Origin: Sphingomonas sp.
Lineage (GTDB): Bacteria > Pseudomonadota > Alphaproteobacteria > Sphingomonadales > Sphingomonadaceae
Direction: 5' to 3'
NCBI RefSeq assembly: GCF_017745215.1
Contig: NZ_JAGHZV010000005.1
Location: forward strand, 182,472-246,471
Length of the DNA: 64,000 nt
Under the pieces are notes generated by a model. That model ran no database searches, was not told where the DNA came from, and worked only from the letters and a program-made list of their open reading frames with translations. Of the stretch, positions 33,536-42,783 are shown one piece after another. The stretch's first letter is position 1, and each line of letters starts with the position of its first letter. Position numbers and translations under genes: made by a program.

Positions 33536-34891
33536 GTGGCCACGCAACCCATCGCCGCGATCATCCTTGCCGCCGGCAAGGGCACGCGGATGAAGTCCGA
33601 TCTCCACAAGGTGCTGCATCCCATCGCCGGCCGGCCGATGCTGCTGCACCTGACCGACAGCCTCGCCGAGGCGGGCGCCAGCGAGCGCGTCGTCGTCGTC
33701 GGCTCGCAGCGCGAGCAGGTCGAGGCGGTGGTCCATCCGCTCGGCATCCGCACCGTCGTCCAGGAGCATCAGATGGGCACCGCCCACGCCGCGCGCGAAG
33801 CCCAGGGCGCGCTCGCCCGCTTCGATGGCGTGGTGGTGGTCTGCTTCGGCGACACCCCCTTCCTCAGCCCGGCGACGATCGAGCGGCTCGTCGCCCGGCT
33901 CGACGAGTACGACCACCCCAAGATCGCGGTGCTCGGCTTCCGCCCGCTGGACCCCGGCGCCTATGGCCGGATCATCGCCGACAGCGACGGCCGTATCCTC
34001 GCGATGGTCGAGTACAAGGACGCCAGCCCCACCCAGCGCGCCGAAAAGCTCTGCAACTCGGGCGTCACGGCGGTGCGCGCCGCCGACCTCTGGCCGCTGC
34101 TCGCGCGCGTGAAGAACGAGAATGCGGCGGGCGAATATTACCTCCCCGACATCGTGATGCTCGCGCTGGCGGACGGCGACCGCTCGGTGGTGATCGAAGC
34201 GCCCGAGGCCGAGGTGCTCGGCGTCAACAGCCGCGCCGACCTGGCGCATGCCGAGCATCACTGGCAGCGCGCCCGCCGCGCCCACGCGATGGCCGACGGC
34301 GCGACGCTCATCGCGCCCGAGACGGTGTGGTTCGCCTGGGACACGGTCTTGGGCCGCGATGTCACGATCGAGCCCAACGTCGTCTTCGGCCCGGGCGTGG
34401 CGATCGCCGACCGGGTCCAGGTCCGCGCCTTCAGCCATCTCGAAGGCGCGACGATCGAGAGCGGCGCGACCGTCGGCCCCTATGCCCGGCTGCGCCCCGG
34501 CGCGCGGATCGGCGTCAATGCGCATGTCGGGAATTTCGTCGAAGTGAAGAATGCGACGCTGGGCGAGGGCGCCAAGGCCAACCACCTCACCTACCTCGGC
34601 GACGCCGACGTAGGTGCGAAGGCGAACATCGGCGCGGGCACGATCACCTGCAACTACGACGGCTTCTTCAAATACCGCACCACGATCGGCGCCGGCGCGT
34701 TCGTCGGCTCGAACAGCGCGCTGGTCGCGCCGGTGACGATCGGCGACGGCGCGATCGTCGCGGCGGGCTCGGTGATCACGAAGGACGTCGATGCCGACGC
34801 ACTCGCGCTCGCGCGCGGCACGCAGGCGGCGAAGCCCGGCTGGGCGAAGAGATTTCGGGAGATGATGGCAGCGCGGAAGGCCGCGAAATAG
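33536..34891 (+). CDS. glmU: Bifunctional UDP-GlcNAc pyrophosphorylase / GlcN-1-P acetyltransferase GlmU
   Basis: Makes UDP-N-acetylglucosamine for peptidoglycan and lipopolysaccharide. It has 451 residues from a GTG start. The N-terminal pyrophosphorylase carries LAAGKGTRMKSDLHKVL and GDTPFL; the C-terminal acetyltransferase is a left-handed beta-helix with hexapeptide repeats (from about residue 250) and NHLTYLGDADVG with the catalytic His region. It is followed 23 bp later by glmS, so the two form the amino-sugar operon. Confidence 0.97.
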   Translation: MATQPIAAIILAAGKGTRMKSDLHKVLHPIAGRPMLLHLTDSLAEAGASERVVVVGSQREQVEAVVHPLGIRTVVQEHQMGTAHAAREAQGALARFDGVVVVCFGDTPFLSPATIERLVARLDEYDHPKIAVLGFRPLDPGAYGRIIADSDGRILAMVEYKDASPTQRAEKLCNSGVTAVRAADLWPLLARVKNENAAGEYYLPDIVMLALADGDRSVVIEAPEAEVLGVNSRADLAHAEHHWQRARRAHAMADGATLIAPETVWFAWDTVLGRDVTIEPNVVFGPGVAIADRVQVRAFSHLEGATIESGATVGPYARLRPGARIGVNAHVGNFVEVKNATLGEGAKANHLTYLGDADVGAKANIGAGTITCNYDGFFKYRTTIGAGAFVGSNSALVAPVTIGDGAIVAAGSVITKDVDADALALARGTQAAKPGWAKRFREMMAARKAAK

Positions 34892-34914
34892 CCAGCCCCC
34901 AGGAGTAAGATTGA

Positions 34915-36738
34915 ATGTGCGGAATTGTCGGAATCGTCGGGACCAGCGAAGTCGCGCAGCGGCTGTTCGACGGACTCAAGCGCCTCGAATATCGCGGCTA
35001 TGATTCGGCGGGCATCGCCACGCTCCACGACGGCGAGATCGATCGCCGCCGCGCCGAGGGCAAGCTCTCCAACCTCCAGGCGCGCCTCGCCGAGAACCCG
35101 CTGCCCGGCCGGATCGGCATCGCCCACACCCGCTGGGCCACCCACGGCGCGCCGACCGAGGACAATGCCCATCCGCACATCGCCGGCGACGTCACCATCG
35201 TCCACAACGGCATCATCGAGAATTTCAAGCCGCTGCGCGACGAGCTCATCGCCGACGGCCGCGTGTTCAAGAGCCAGACCGACACCGAGGTCGTCGCGCA
35301 CCTCGTCGACCGCGAGCTCACCCGCGGCCGCACCCCGCGCGAGGCCGTCGCAACCGTGCTGCCGCGCCTCCACGGCGCCTTCGCGATCGCCTTCCTGTTC
35401 CGCAACGAGCCCGACCTGCTGATCGCCGCGCGCCTCGGCGCGCCGCTCACCGTCGGCTATGGCGAAGGCGAGAACTATCTCGGCTCGGACGCGCACGCGC
35501 TCGCCACGCTCACCCGCCGCATCGCCTATCTCGACGAAGGCGACTGGGCCTGTGTCACCCGCGAGGCCGTCGAGATCTTCGACCGCGAGAACAACCCCGT
35601 CGAGCGGCCTATCGTCGATTCGGGCGTCACCCCGATGGCGATCGACAAGGGCAACCATCGCCACTTCATGCTCAAGGAAATCTACGAGCAGCCGGTGGTG
35701 GTCGCGCAGACGCTGCGCTCCTACCTCAGCCGCATCGACGAGCGTGTCGCGCTGCCCATCCCCGAGTTCGACCTGTCGGGAGTCAAGCGCGTCACCATCG
35801 TCGCCTGCGGGACGAGCTTCTACGCGGGCATGGTCGCCAAATATTGGTTCGAGCAGTTCGCCCGCGTCCCCGTCGACCTCGATGTCGCGAGCGAGTTCCG
35901 CTACCGCGCGCCGGTGATGGAGGAAGGCGGGCTCGCGCTCTTCATCAGCCAGTCGGGCGAGACCGCCGACACGCTCGCCGCGCTCCGCCACGCGCGCGCC
36001 GAGAACCAGAAGATCGCGGTGGTGGTCAACGTCCCCTCCAGCACGATGGCGCGCGAGGCCGACCTGCTGCTCCCCACCCATGCCGGCCCCGAGATCGGCG
36101 TCGCCTCGACCAAGGCGTTCACCTGCCAGCTCGCGGTGCTCGCCGCCTTCGCCGCCAACCTCGCGACCGCCAAGGGCAAGCTCGACCGCGACGAGGAGCG
36201 CCGCATCGTCCGTCACCTCGCCGAGGCGCCCGCCTCGCTCAACGCCGCGCTCGCCTATGACGAAGCGATCGAAGCGATGGCGCACGTCATCGCCGGCGCG
36301 CGCGACGTGCTCTACCTCGGCCGCGGCACCGATTATCCGCTGGCGCTCGAAGGCGCGCTCAAGCTCAAGGAAATCAGCTATATCCACGCCGAAGGCTATG
36401 CCGCGGGCGAGATGAAGCACGGGCCGATCGCCCTCATCGACGAGAATGTCCCCGTGATCGTCATCGCGCCCTCGGGTCCGCTGTTCGACAAGACCGTCAG
36501 CAACATGCAGGAGGTCCAGGCGCGCGGCGGCAAGGTGGTGCTGATCTCGGACTATGACGGCATCTTCGCCGCGGGCGACAATTGCCTCGCGACGATCACC
36601 ATGCCCAAGGTCCACCCGCTGATCGCACCCCTGGTCTACGCGGTGCCGGTGCAGCTCCTCGCCTATCACGTCGCGGTGGCCAAGGGCACCGACGTCGACC
36701 AGCCCCGCAACCTCGCAAAATCGGTGACCGTCGAATAG
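34915..36738 (+). CDS. glmS: Glutamine-fructose-6-phosphate aminotransferase GlmS
   Basis: Converts fructose-6-phosphate and glutamine to glucosamine-6-phosphate, the first step of amino-sugar synthesis. It has 607 residues, the family length. After Met removal Cys1 (MCGIVG) is the glutaminase nucleophile. Two SIS domains (about 285-420 and 455-600) bind the sugar phosphate (GTSFYAG, SQSGETADT, AEGYAAGEMKHGPIAL) and the C-terminus ends KSVTVE. AGGAGT precedes the ATG. No glmS ribozyme is apparent in the 23-bp gap after glmU. Confidence 0.97.
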   Translation: MCGIVGIVGTSEVAQRLFDGLKRLEYRGYDSAGIATLHDGEIDRRRAEGKLSNLQARLAENPLPGRIGIAHTRWATHGAPTEDNAHPHIAGDVTIVHNGIIENFKPLRDELIADGRVFKSQTDTEVVAHLVDRELTRGRTPREAVATVLPRLHGAFAIAFLFRNEPDLLIAARLGAPLTVGYGEGENYLGSDAHALATLTRRIAYLDEGDWACVTREAVEIFDRENNPVERPIVDSGVTPMAIDKGNHRHFMLKEIYEQPVVVAQTLRSYLSRIDERVALPIPEFDLSGVKRVTIVACGTSFYAGMVAKYWFEQFARVPVDLDVASEFRYRAPVMEEGGLALFISQSGETADTLAALRHARAENQKIAVVVNVPSSTMAREADLLLPTHAGPEIGVASTKAFTCQLAVLAAFAANLATAKGKLDRDEERRIVRHLAEAPASLNAALAYDEAIEAMAHVIAGARDVLYLGRGTDYPLALEGALKLKEISYIHAEGYAAGEMKHGPIALIDENVPVIVIAPSGPLFDKTVSNMQEVQARGGKVVLISDYDGIFAAGDNCLATITMPKVHPLIAPLVYAVPVQLLAYHVAVAKGTDVDQPRNLAKSVTVE

Positions 36739-36755
36739 CCCTGGGAGAGCCGCGC

Positions 36756-37052
36756 ATGTGCACGCACCTCGATACGATCCTGGACGTCATCCCCAGCGCC
36801 AAGGGCTGCGAGGAGTGCCTCAAGATCGGCAGCCCCTGGGTGCATCTCCGCCTGTGCCGCAGCTGTGGCCATGTCGGCTGCTGCGACCAGTCCCCCCACC
36901 GCCACGCCCGCGCGCATTTCCACGCGACGCGCCACCCGATCATCGAAGGCTACGACCCGCCCGAAGGCTGGGGCTGGTGCTGGGTCGACGAGGAAGTCGT
37001 CGACCTGCCCGACCAGACGCCCCAGCAGGGGCCGATCCCGCGATTCGTCTGA
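36756..37052 (+). CDS. UBP-type zinc-finger protein
   Basis: Encodes 98 residues forming a single ZnF-UBP domain: CTH, CEEC, CRSCGHVGCCD and HRHARAHFHATRHP arranged as in ubiquitin-specific proteases, followed by a Trp-rich stretch. In bacteria the domain is found as small stand-alone proteins; the partner is unknown. It follows glmS by 17 bp, so it is probably the third gene of that operon. A palindromic repeat follows it. Confidence 0.85.
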   Translation: MCTHLDTILDVIPSAKGCEECLKIGSPWVHLRLCRSCGHVGCCDQSPHRHARAHFHATRHPIIEGYDPPEGWGWCWVDEEVVDLPDQTPQQGPIPRFV

Positions 37053-37062
37053 CCTTTGAATC

Positions 37063-37141
37063 GTCATCCCGGCGAAAGCCGGGACCCAGGGTTACGAAGG
37101 ACGTCGCCGCGGTCCTGGGTCCCGGCTTTCGCCGGGATGAC
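37063..37141. repeat. Dispersed palindromic repeat, copy 3
   Basis: Complete palindrome with outer arms GTCATCCCGGCGAAAG and its reverse complement, 11 bp after the zinc-finger protein stop. It may act as a terminator for the glm operon. Confidence 0.92.
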
Positions 37142-37220
37142 GGTGAGTGCGTGCATACCGTATTGCTACAATAACACACTCATGCTAAACCCCCTCCACC
37201 AACAGGAGGGACCCTGAGCC

Positions 37221-38336
37221 ATGTACAGCGAAAGCGATCTGGCAGGCGCAGTCGAGGCGGGCGCGATCTCGCGCGAAGCCGCCGAGGCACTGCGCAATCA
37301 CGTCGCGGAGTCGCGCGCCGCGCCCGCCGTCGACGAAGAGCATTTCAAGCTGCTCACCGGCTTCAACGACATCTTCGTCGCAATCGCGACGGTGCTGATG
37401 CTCGTCGCCGTCGGACGGATTGGCGCCTATTTCGCCGACCTCCTCTATGGCGGCGACAATGAAGCGCACCAGATCGGCGTCGGCGTGACCGTCGCCGGCT
37501 TCGCGGTTGCGGCCACCAGCTGGCTGCTCGGCGAATATTTCACGCGCCGCCGCCGCATGGCGCTGCCCAGCATCCTGCTGCTCCTCGCCTTCGTCGGCGG
37601 GATCGCCGCGGGCGTCGCCGGGCTGTTCACGGCCAATTGGGGCTGGCTGACCGAGCAGCTCCACATCCCCGACACCGACCTCGGCCATCGCCAGTACGGC
37701 GCCGGCGCCGCCGCGATCGTCGCGATCACCACCGCGGTCGGCGCCTGGGTGCATTGGAAGCGCTTCATGGTGCCGATCACCGTCGCCGCGGCCACCGCCG
37801 CAGTGATCGGGCTCGCCGTCGCGCTGGTGCTCGCGCTCGTCCCCGATGCGATCCACTGGATCAACCCGATCCTCCTCGGCGCCGGCGTGCTGGTCTTCGC
37901 CTTCGCGATGCGCTGGGACGTGAGCGACCTCGAGCGCCGCACGCGCCGATCGGACGTCGCCTTCTGGCTCCATCTCGCCGCGGCGCCGCTGATCGCGCAT
38001 CCGATCTTCCAGATGCTCGGCGTGCTGAGCGGCGACATCTCGGGCGCGACGGCGGGGATCGTGATCGCGCTCTACATCGGCTTCGCGCTGGTCGCGCTCG
38101 CGGTCGACCGCCGCGCGCTGCTGGTCTCGTCGCTCGTCTACGTCCTGGCCGCGATGTACACGCTGTTCCGGACGACGGGGAACGTCGAGCTCTCGGCTTC
38201 GCTCACCGCGCTGGTGATCGGCTCGGCGCTGCTGACGCTCTCGGCCTTCTGGCACCCGATGCGCCGCGCGGTCGTCGGCCTGCTGGGCGGCATCGGCGAA
38301 AGCCTGCCGCCGACGCAGCAGCCGGCGTTGGCGTAA
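37221..38336 (+). CDS. Polytopic inner-membrane protein, DUF2157-like
   Basis: Encodes 371 residues with about ten transmembrane helices after a cytoplasmic N-terminal about 55 residues that contain a helix-turn-helix-like stretch (AGAISREAAEALRNHV). This start resembles DUF2157 membrane proteins. No transport motif is recognised. It stands alone between two palindromic repeats, suggesting a single-gene transcript. Confidence 0.75.
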   Translation: MYSESDLAGAVEAGAISREAAEALRNHVAESRAAPAVDEEHFKLLTGFNDIFVAIATVLMLVAVGRIGAYFADLLYGGDNEAHQIGVGVTVAGFAVAATSWLLGEYFTRRRRMALPSILLLLAFVGGIAAGVAGLFTANWGWLTEQLHIPDTDLGHRQYGAGAAAIVAITTAVGAWVHWKRFMVPITVAAATAAVIGLAVALVLALVPDAIHWINPILLGAGVLVFAFAMRWDVSDLERRTRRSDVAFWLHLAAAPLIAHPIFQMLGVLSGDISGATAGIVIALYIGFALVALAVDRRALLVSSLVYVLAAMYTLFRTTGNVELSASLTALVIGSALLTLSAFWHPMRRAVVGLLGGIGESLPPTQQPALA

Positions 38337-38388
38337 TCCGATGGGGGTGGCCTCCCGAGGAGGGCCATCCCCATCCGACTTTACAACC

Positions 38389-38468
38389 GTCATCCCGGCG
38401 AAAGCCAGGACCCAGGGCAGCAGGCGACGTCGCTCGTGGCCCTAGGTCCCGGCTTTCGCCGGGATGAC
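38389..38468. repeat. Dispersed palindromic repeat, copy 4
   Basis: Palindrome with a slightly altered left arm (GTCATCCCGGCGAAAGCCAGGA) and perfect right arm. It lies between the membrane protein gene and the converging DUF2794 gene. Confidence 0.9.
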
Positions 38469-38488
38469 GACGACTTAGAGTTGCAGGA

Positions 38489-38827
38489 TCACTCCCCCAC
38501 CAGCTTCAGCAGCCGCCGCTCCACCGGCGCCAGCACCGGCCCGAGCTCATGCCCGCGCTTGAGCACCAGCCCGCCTTCGCTCAGCAGCGCCCACATCCCC
38601 TGGCGGTTCCTCAGCGCCGGCCGCTTCTCGATCCGATATTCGGGCCGCTCGGCCGCGCGCCGGAAACAGGCGAACACCGCCGCCTCGCCGTCGAACTGGA
38701 TCGCATAGTCGCGCCAATGCCCGGCGGCGACCATTCGGCCATAGAGATCGAGGATCCTTGTGAGCTCGGCGCGGTCGAAGCCGACCTGCGCCCTGCGGGC
38801 GAGCGGGAGCGGGGTCACCGTCCCCAT
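38489..38827 (-). CDS. DUF2794 family protein
   Basis: Encodes 112 residues. The pattern FDRAELTRILDLYGRMVA, WRDYAI, VFACFRRAAERPEYRIEKRP and LVLKRGHEL is that of the alphaproteobacterial DUF2794 family, of unknown function. No signal peptide. It is followed about 50 bp upstream (minus-strand order) by cysE and may be transcribed with it. Confidence 0.85.
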   Translation of the reverse strand: MGTVTPLPLARRAQVGFDRAELTRILDLYGRMVAAGHWRDYAIQFDGEAAVFACFRRAAERPEYRIEKRPALRNRQGMWALLSEGGLVLKRGHELGPVLAPVERRLLKLVGE

Positions 38828-38879
38828 TCAGCCGAAGACCCTTCCATGGGGAATCCGCATCGAAGCGCCCAGGCCAGCC

Positions 38880-39599
38880 TCAAGCCGAATCGCGCTGCTC
38901 CGGGCTGAACAGCTTGGGCTCATGCTCGGCCTTCGCCGCCTCGCGCTCGGCGATCATCGCGTCGAGCCGCTTCCTCAGCGTCTCCATCTCGCAGCGCATG
39001 ATCTCGAGCTTCTGAGTCGCGGGGTCGAACATCTGGCTGCACGGCGTGCCATAGGGCATCCAGTCCTGCTTCCAGGTCTCGGCCTCGACCAGCACCGGAC
39101 GCGCCGGGATGCCGACCATCACCGCGCCCTCGGGCACGTCCTTGGTCACCACTGCGTTCGCGCCCACGCGCGCGCGCCTGCCGACCGTGATCGGCCCGAG
39201 CACCTGCGCGCCCGAACCCAGGATCGCGCCGTCGAGGATCGTCGGGTGGCGCTTGCCCGCCACGCCATTGTCGGGGCTCGTGCCGCCCAGCGTCACGCAC
39301 TGGTAGATCGTCACGTCGTCGCCGATCTCGGCCGTCTCGCCGATCACGGTGAAGCCATGGTCGATGAAGAAGTTGCGCCCGATCTTCGCGCCCGGATGGA
39401 TGTCGATCGCAGTCAGCCACCGCGACCAGTGGTTCACCGCGCGGGCAAGGAAGAAGAAGCGGCGGCGGAACAGCGCATGCGCGATGCGATGATAGCCCAG
39501 CGCCCACACGCCTGGGTAAAGGAGAATCTCCGCGCGGGATCGCGGCGCGGGGTCGCGCGCCTTGATCGAATCCAGATAGGCGCCGAGACGCTTGAACAT
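38880..39599 (-). CDS. cysE: Serine O-acetyltransferase CysE/EpsC
   Basis: Acetylates serine with acetyl-CoA for cysteine synthesis; 239 residues. A helical N-terminus leads into hexapeptide repeats (AIDIHPGAKIGRNFFIDHG, TVIGETAEIGDDVTI) with the catalytic DHG His and a C-terminal MVGIPARPV turn. The short N-terminal domain matches the EpsC-like type rather than E. coli CysE. The extended tail (about 190-239) is helical and charged. Presumed cytoplasmic. Confidence 0.92.
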   Translation of the reverse strand: MFKRLGAYLDSIKARDPAPRSRAEILLYPGVWALGYHRIAHALFRRRFFFLARAVNHWSRWLTAIDIHPGAKIGRNFFIDHGFTVIGETAEIGDDVTIYQCVTLGGTSPDNGVAGKRHPTILDGAILGSGAQVLGPITVGRRARVGANAVVTKDVPEGAVMVGIPARPVLVEAETWKQDWMPYGTPCSQMFDPATQKLEIMRCEMETLRKRLDAMIAEREAAKAEHEPKLFSPEQRDSA

Positions 39600-39767
39600 G
39601 GCCGGTCCCCTTTAACCGCAACTCATTTAAACATCGCGAAGCGCAATTACCAGAACCGCGCCTTTCCCGTTTCGATCCAACGTGCGCGAGAGGCGTTTTT
39701 CCGCACCCGGAAACCTGGGCGCGTCATCACGGGATTGGACTTCCCCAATCTTCATCCCGGCCCAATC

Positions 39768-39846
39768 GTCATCCCGGCGAAAGCCGGGACCCAGGGCCGC
39801 GAGCGACGCCCTGCGTAACCCTGGTCCCGGCTTTCGCCGGGATGAC
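39768..39846. repeat. Dispersed palindromic repeat, copy 5
   Basis: Complete palindrome, outer arms perfect, inner arms GGGACCCAGGG/CCCTGGTCCC with one missing base on the right. Upstream of cysE in the long gap before ahpC. Confidence 0.92.
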
Positions 39847-40362
39847 GGCCGCGGGGCCGAGGTCCGTCAGGCAATAGATGACACGCCGTCTCGCGAGGAA
39901 CACGAGCAGCGGACCGGGGAGCCGGCTGGCCTCGTCCAAAGAAGGGAGTGGCGCGGGGCCCAATGGTTGGGGGCCGGGCCCCGCGCCGGGGGAGTAGGTG
40001 CTCGCGCCTGAGTGACGCTGTCCGTTCAAAACGGAGGATGCTTGGGGGGCATCCCGGCTTGCGCCGCTTGCGGCATCACCGCCGGCGAAGCACCAATCTC
40101 GCCCTAAGCTGGGGGGCTTCGGGCGGAGCACTTGGCTCGACTGCGAAATGACCAAAGCTTTGTTTCGGTGGGATGTCCGCTCCGAATCGGTGTTTTCCGC
40201 TCATCGTGCGGTTGCGGCAGATCAACGCTAAAAAGCGTGAAATCGATCACAAGCCCCTTAATGATTGAAAACTCCGATCAGCGCGACCGAGGCTTCCAAT
40301 TTCACATTGCGACGCAGCGCGCCTATCTGCTGCACCGCAACCAAAAACGGAGTAGCAAGCAC
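39847..40362. other. Gene-free region with a strong hairpin before ahpC
   Basis: No convincing protein gene. GGCGCGGGGCCC (39950-39961) and GGGCCCCGCGCC (39976-39987) make a perfect 12-bp stem, and further GC-rich self-complementary runs lie at 40040-40085, so a structured RNA is possible but matches no family I recognise. At 40225-40238 ACGCTAAAAAGCGT is a small inverted repeat that could belong to the ahpC promoter. No confident OxyR site could be read. Confidence 0.4.
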
Positions 40363-40926
40363 ATGTCGCTGATCGGAAGCACCATCAAGCCGTTCACCGC
40401 CCAGGCGTACAAGTCGGGCAAGTTCGTGAGCGTCACGGACCAGGACGTGAAGGGCAAATGGGCTGTGTTCTTCTTCTATCCGGCGGACTTCACCTTCGTC
40501 TGCCCGACCGAGCTCGAGGACCTCGCCGGCATCTACCCCAAGCTCCAGAGCATGGGCGTGGAGGTCTACTCGGTGTCGACCGACACCCACTTCAGCCACA
40601 AGGCCTGGCATGACACCTCGCCGGCGATCGGCAAGATCGATTACTTCATGCTGGGTGACCAGAACCATGTGATTTCGAACAATTTCGAGATCCTGCGTGC
40701 CGGTCAGGGCCTCGCCGATCGCGGCACTTTCGTCGTCGATCCCGAGGGCGTGATCCAGCTGATCGAAGTGACGTCGGAAGGCGTCGGCCGCAACGCCGCC
40801 GAGCTGCTCCGCAAGGTCAAGGCCGCGCAGTACATCGCCGCGCATCCGGGCGAAGTCTGCCCGGCCAAGTGGGAAGAGGGCGAAGAGACGCTCGCCCCTT
40901 CGCTCGACCTCGTCGGCAAGATCTAA
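40363..40926 (+). CDS. ahpC: Alkyl hydroperoxide reductase subunit C
   Basis: Typical 2-Cys peroxiredoxin that reduces peroxides; 187 residues as in E. coli AhpC. Peroxidatic Cys in [13 protein letters not shown] near residue 47, resolving Cys in [10 protein letters not shown] near 166. The ATG at 40363 (MSLIGS) is the family start; upstream in-frame sequence is ignored. It is reduced by AhpF encoded 97 bp downstream. The OxyR-type regulator gene follows the pair. Confidence 0.97.
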   Translation: MSLIGSTIKPFTAQAYKSGKFVSVTDQDVKGKWAVFFFYPADFTFVCPTELEDLAGIYPKLQSMGVEVYSVSTDTHFSHKAWHDTSPAIGKIDYFMLGDQNHVISNNFEILRAGQGLADRGTFVVDPEGVIQLIEVTSEGVGRNAAELLRKVKAAQYIAAHPGEVCPAKWEEGEETLAPSLDLVGKI

Positions 40927-40968
40927 GCGTCCCCGAGGCGCCCGCTGCCCCCTTGCGGGCGCCCACCA

Positions 40969-40996
40969 GGCCCGGGGCGAGCAATCGTCCCGGGCC
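40969..40996 (+). terminator. Attenuating hairpin between ahpC and ahpF
   Basis: GGCCCGGG and CCCGGGCC pair around a 12-base loop and are followed by TTTT. Another stem (GGCGCCCGC/GCGGGCGCC, 40937-40963) lies just before. Together they could terminate most ahpC transcripts, so that ahpC exceeds ahpF. Confidence 0.7.
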
Positions 40997-41023
40997 TTTT
41001 CGCAAGTGCAACAGGAGTAAGCC

Positions 41024-42601
41024 ATGCTCGATGCCAATCTGACGCAACAGCTCAGGACCTATCTCGCCAATATCCGTGAGCCGATCGAGCTCGTCGCGAG
41101 CCTGGACGACGGCGCCAAATCGCGCGAGCTGGCTGGCCTCCTCGACGAGATCGCCGCGCTTTCGGACAAGATCGCAGTGATCCGCGCCGACGACGACATG
41201 CGCCGCCCGAGCTTCCTGATTCGCCGCGCCGGCACCGATATCGGCGTGCGCTTCGCCGGCATCCCGCTCGGCCATGAGTTCACCAGCCTGGTGCTCGCGC
41301 TCCTCCAGGTCGGCGGCCACCCCTCCAAGGCCGCGCAGGAGGTGATCGAGCAGGTCAGGGCGCTCGACGGCGACTATGAATTCGAGACCTATTTCTCGCT
41401 CACCTGCCAGAACTGCCCCGATGTCGTGCAGGCGCTCAACCTGATGGCGGTGCTCAATCCGCGCATCCGGCACACCGCGATCGACGGCGGGCTGTTCCCC
41501 GGCGAAGTCGAGGAACGCCAGATCATGGCGGTGCCGAGCATTTATTTGAACGGCGAGCCTTTCGCTTCGGGCCGCATGGAGCTCGAGCAGGTCGTCGCCA
41601 AGCTCGACAGCGGCGCCGCGGCGCGCGCGGCCGAGAAGCTCAGGCACAAGGCGCCGTTCGAGGTGCTCGTCGTCGGCGGCGGCCCCGCCGGCGCGGCGGC
41701 GGCGATCTATGCCGCGCGCAAGGGCATCCGCACCGGCGTCGTCGCCGAGCGCTTCGGCGGCCAGGTGCTCGACACGATGGCGATCGAGAATTTCGTCTCG
41801 GTCCCGCACACCGAGGGCCCGAAGCTCGCCGCCCAGCTCGAGCAGCACGTCAAGGACTATGACGTCGACCTGATGAACCTCCAGCGCGCCGAGAAGCTGG
41901 TGCCCGCGAGCCATGAGGGCGGGCTCCACGAGGTCGTGCTGGCCGGCGGCGCGGTGCTGAAGGCGCGCACCGTGATCCTCTCGACCGGCGCGCGCTGGCG
42001 CCAGATGAACGTCCCCGGCGAGGCCGAATATCGCAACAAGGGGGTGACCTATTGCCCGCATTGCGACGGGCCGCTGTTCAAGGGCAAGCGCGTCGCGGTA
42101 ATCGGCGGCGGCAATTCGGGAGTCGAGGCGGCGATCGACCTGGCGGGCGTGGTCGCGCACGTCACGCTGATCGAGTTCGACAAGGACCTGCGCGCCGACG
42201 CAGTGCTCCAGCGCAAGCTCGCGAGCCTGCCCAATGTCCGGATCATCACATCGGCGCTCACCACAAAGGTTGTCGGTGATGGCCAGAAGGTAACCGGTCT
42301 GGTGTACAAGGACCGCAACCACGATCAGGAGCACGAGGTCCAGCTCGAGGGCGTGTTCGTCCAGATCGGGCTGGTGCCTAACACCGAGTGGATTAAGGAC
42401 GCGATCGCGCTCACCGATCGCGGCGAGATCGAGATCGATGCGCGCGGCGAGACCTCGCAGCCCGGCATCTTCGCCGCGGGTGACGCGACGACGGTGCCCT
42501 ACAAGCAGATCGTCATCGCGATGGGCGCGGGCTCGACCGCCGCGCTGGCCGCCTTCGACTATCTGATCCGCCTGCCGCTCGAGGAGCAGATGGCGGCTTG
42601 A
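41024..42601 (+). CDS. ahpF: Alkyl hydroperoxide reductase subunit F
   Basis: Flavoprotein that passes electrons from NAD(P)H to AhpC; 525 residues. The N-terminal double thioredoxin fold holds CQNC near residue 130; then FAD motif [12 protein letters not shown] near 217, the redox pair CPHC near 345, NAD(P) motif GGGNSG and [10 protein letters not shown] near the end. Order and length match AhpF. Confidence 0.97.
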   Translation: MLDANLTQQLRTYLANIREPIELVASLDDGAKSRELAGLLDEIAALSDKIAVIRADDDMRRPSFLIRRAGTDIGVRFAGIPLGHEFTSLVLALLQVGGHPSKAAQEVIEQVRALDGDYEFETYFSLTCQNCPDVVQALNLMAVLNPRIRHTAIDGGLFPGEVEERQIMAVPSIYLNGEPFASGRMELEQVVAKLDSGAAARAAEKLRHKAPFEVLVVGGGPAGAAAAIYAARKGIRTGVVAERFGGQVLDTMAIENFVSVPHTEGPKLAAQLEQHVKDYDVDLMNLQRAEKLVPASHEGGLHEVVLAGGAVLKARTVILSTGARWRQMNVPGEAEYRNKGVTYCPHCDGPLFKGKRVAVIGGGNSGVEAAIDLAGVVAHVTLIEFDKDLRADAVLQRKLASLPNVRIITSALTTKVVGDGQKVTGLVYKDRNHDQEHEVQLEGVFVQIGLVPNTEWIKDAIALTDRGEIEIDARGETSQPGIFAAGDATTVPYKQIVIAMGAGSTAALAAFDYLIRLPLEEQMAA

Positions 42602-42624
42602 GGGTGCTCTCTTCCCTTTAAGTC

Positions 42625-42704
42625 GTCATCCCGGCGAAAGCCGGGACCCAGGGGCCCGAGCGACGTCCTGCTTGGCTCTGGGTCCCGGCTTTCGCCGGGA
42701 TGAC
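42625..42704. repeat. Dispersed palindromic repeat, copy 6
   Basis: Complete palindrome with perfect outer arms, located 24 bp after the ahpF stop and 80 bp before oxyR. It may separate the two transcripts. Confidence 0.92.
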
Positions 42705-42783
42705 GGCAGTTTGTGAACGCTTCCCCCTAGCCTGATCGCCAAAATCGCTTACATAGGCCCCAGTCAATCGACAGCGGCGATCA

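Noticed and set aside
34654..36669. Long open frame antisense to glmU and glmS
   Set aside because: High-GC codon bias keeps the opposite frame open; its translation is low-complexity Arg/Asp/Gly/His/Ala-rich and the glm genes on the other strand are certain. The same applies to antisense frames over pstA/pstC, the regulator at 57057, the efflux genes and ahpF.
40201..40362. OxyR binding site before ahpC
   Set aside because: No series of ATAG-like quarter sites with regular spacing could be read; only a short inverted repeat (40225-40238) was found.
4627..42704. Repeats as a CRISPR array
   Set aside because: The copies are dispersed over tens of kilobases, palindromic over 80 bp and not separated by regular spacers; no cas gene is present.
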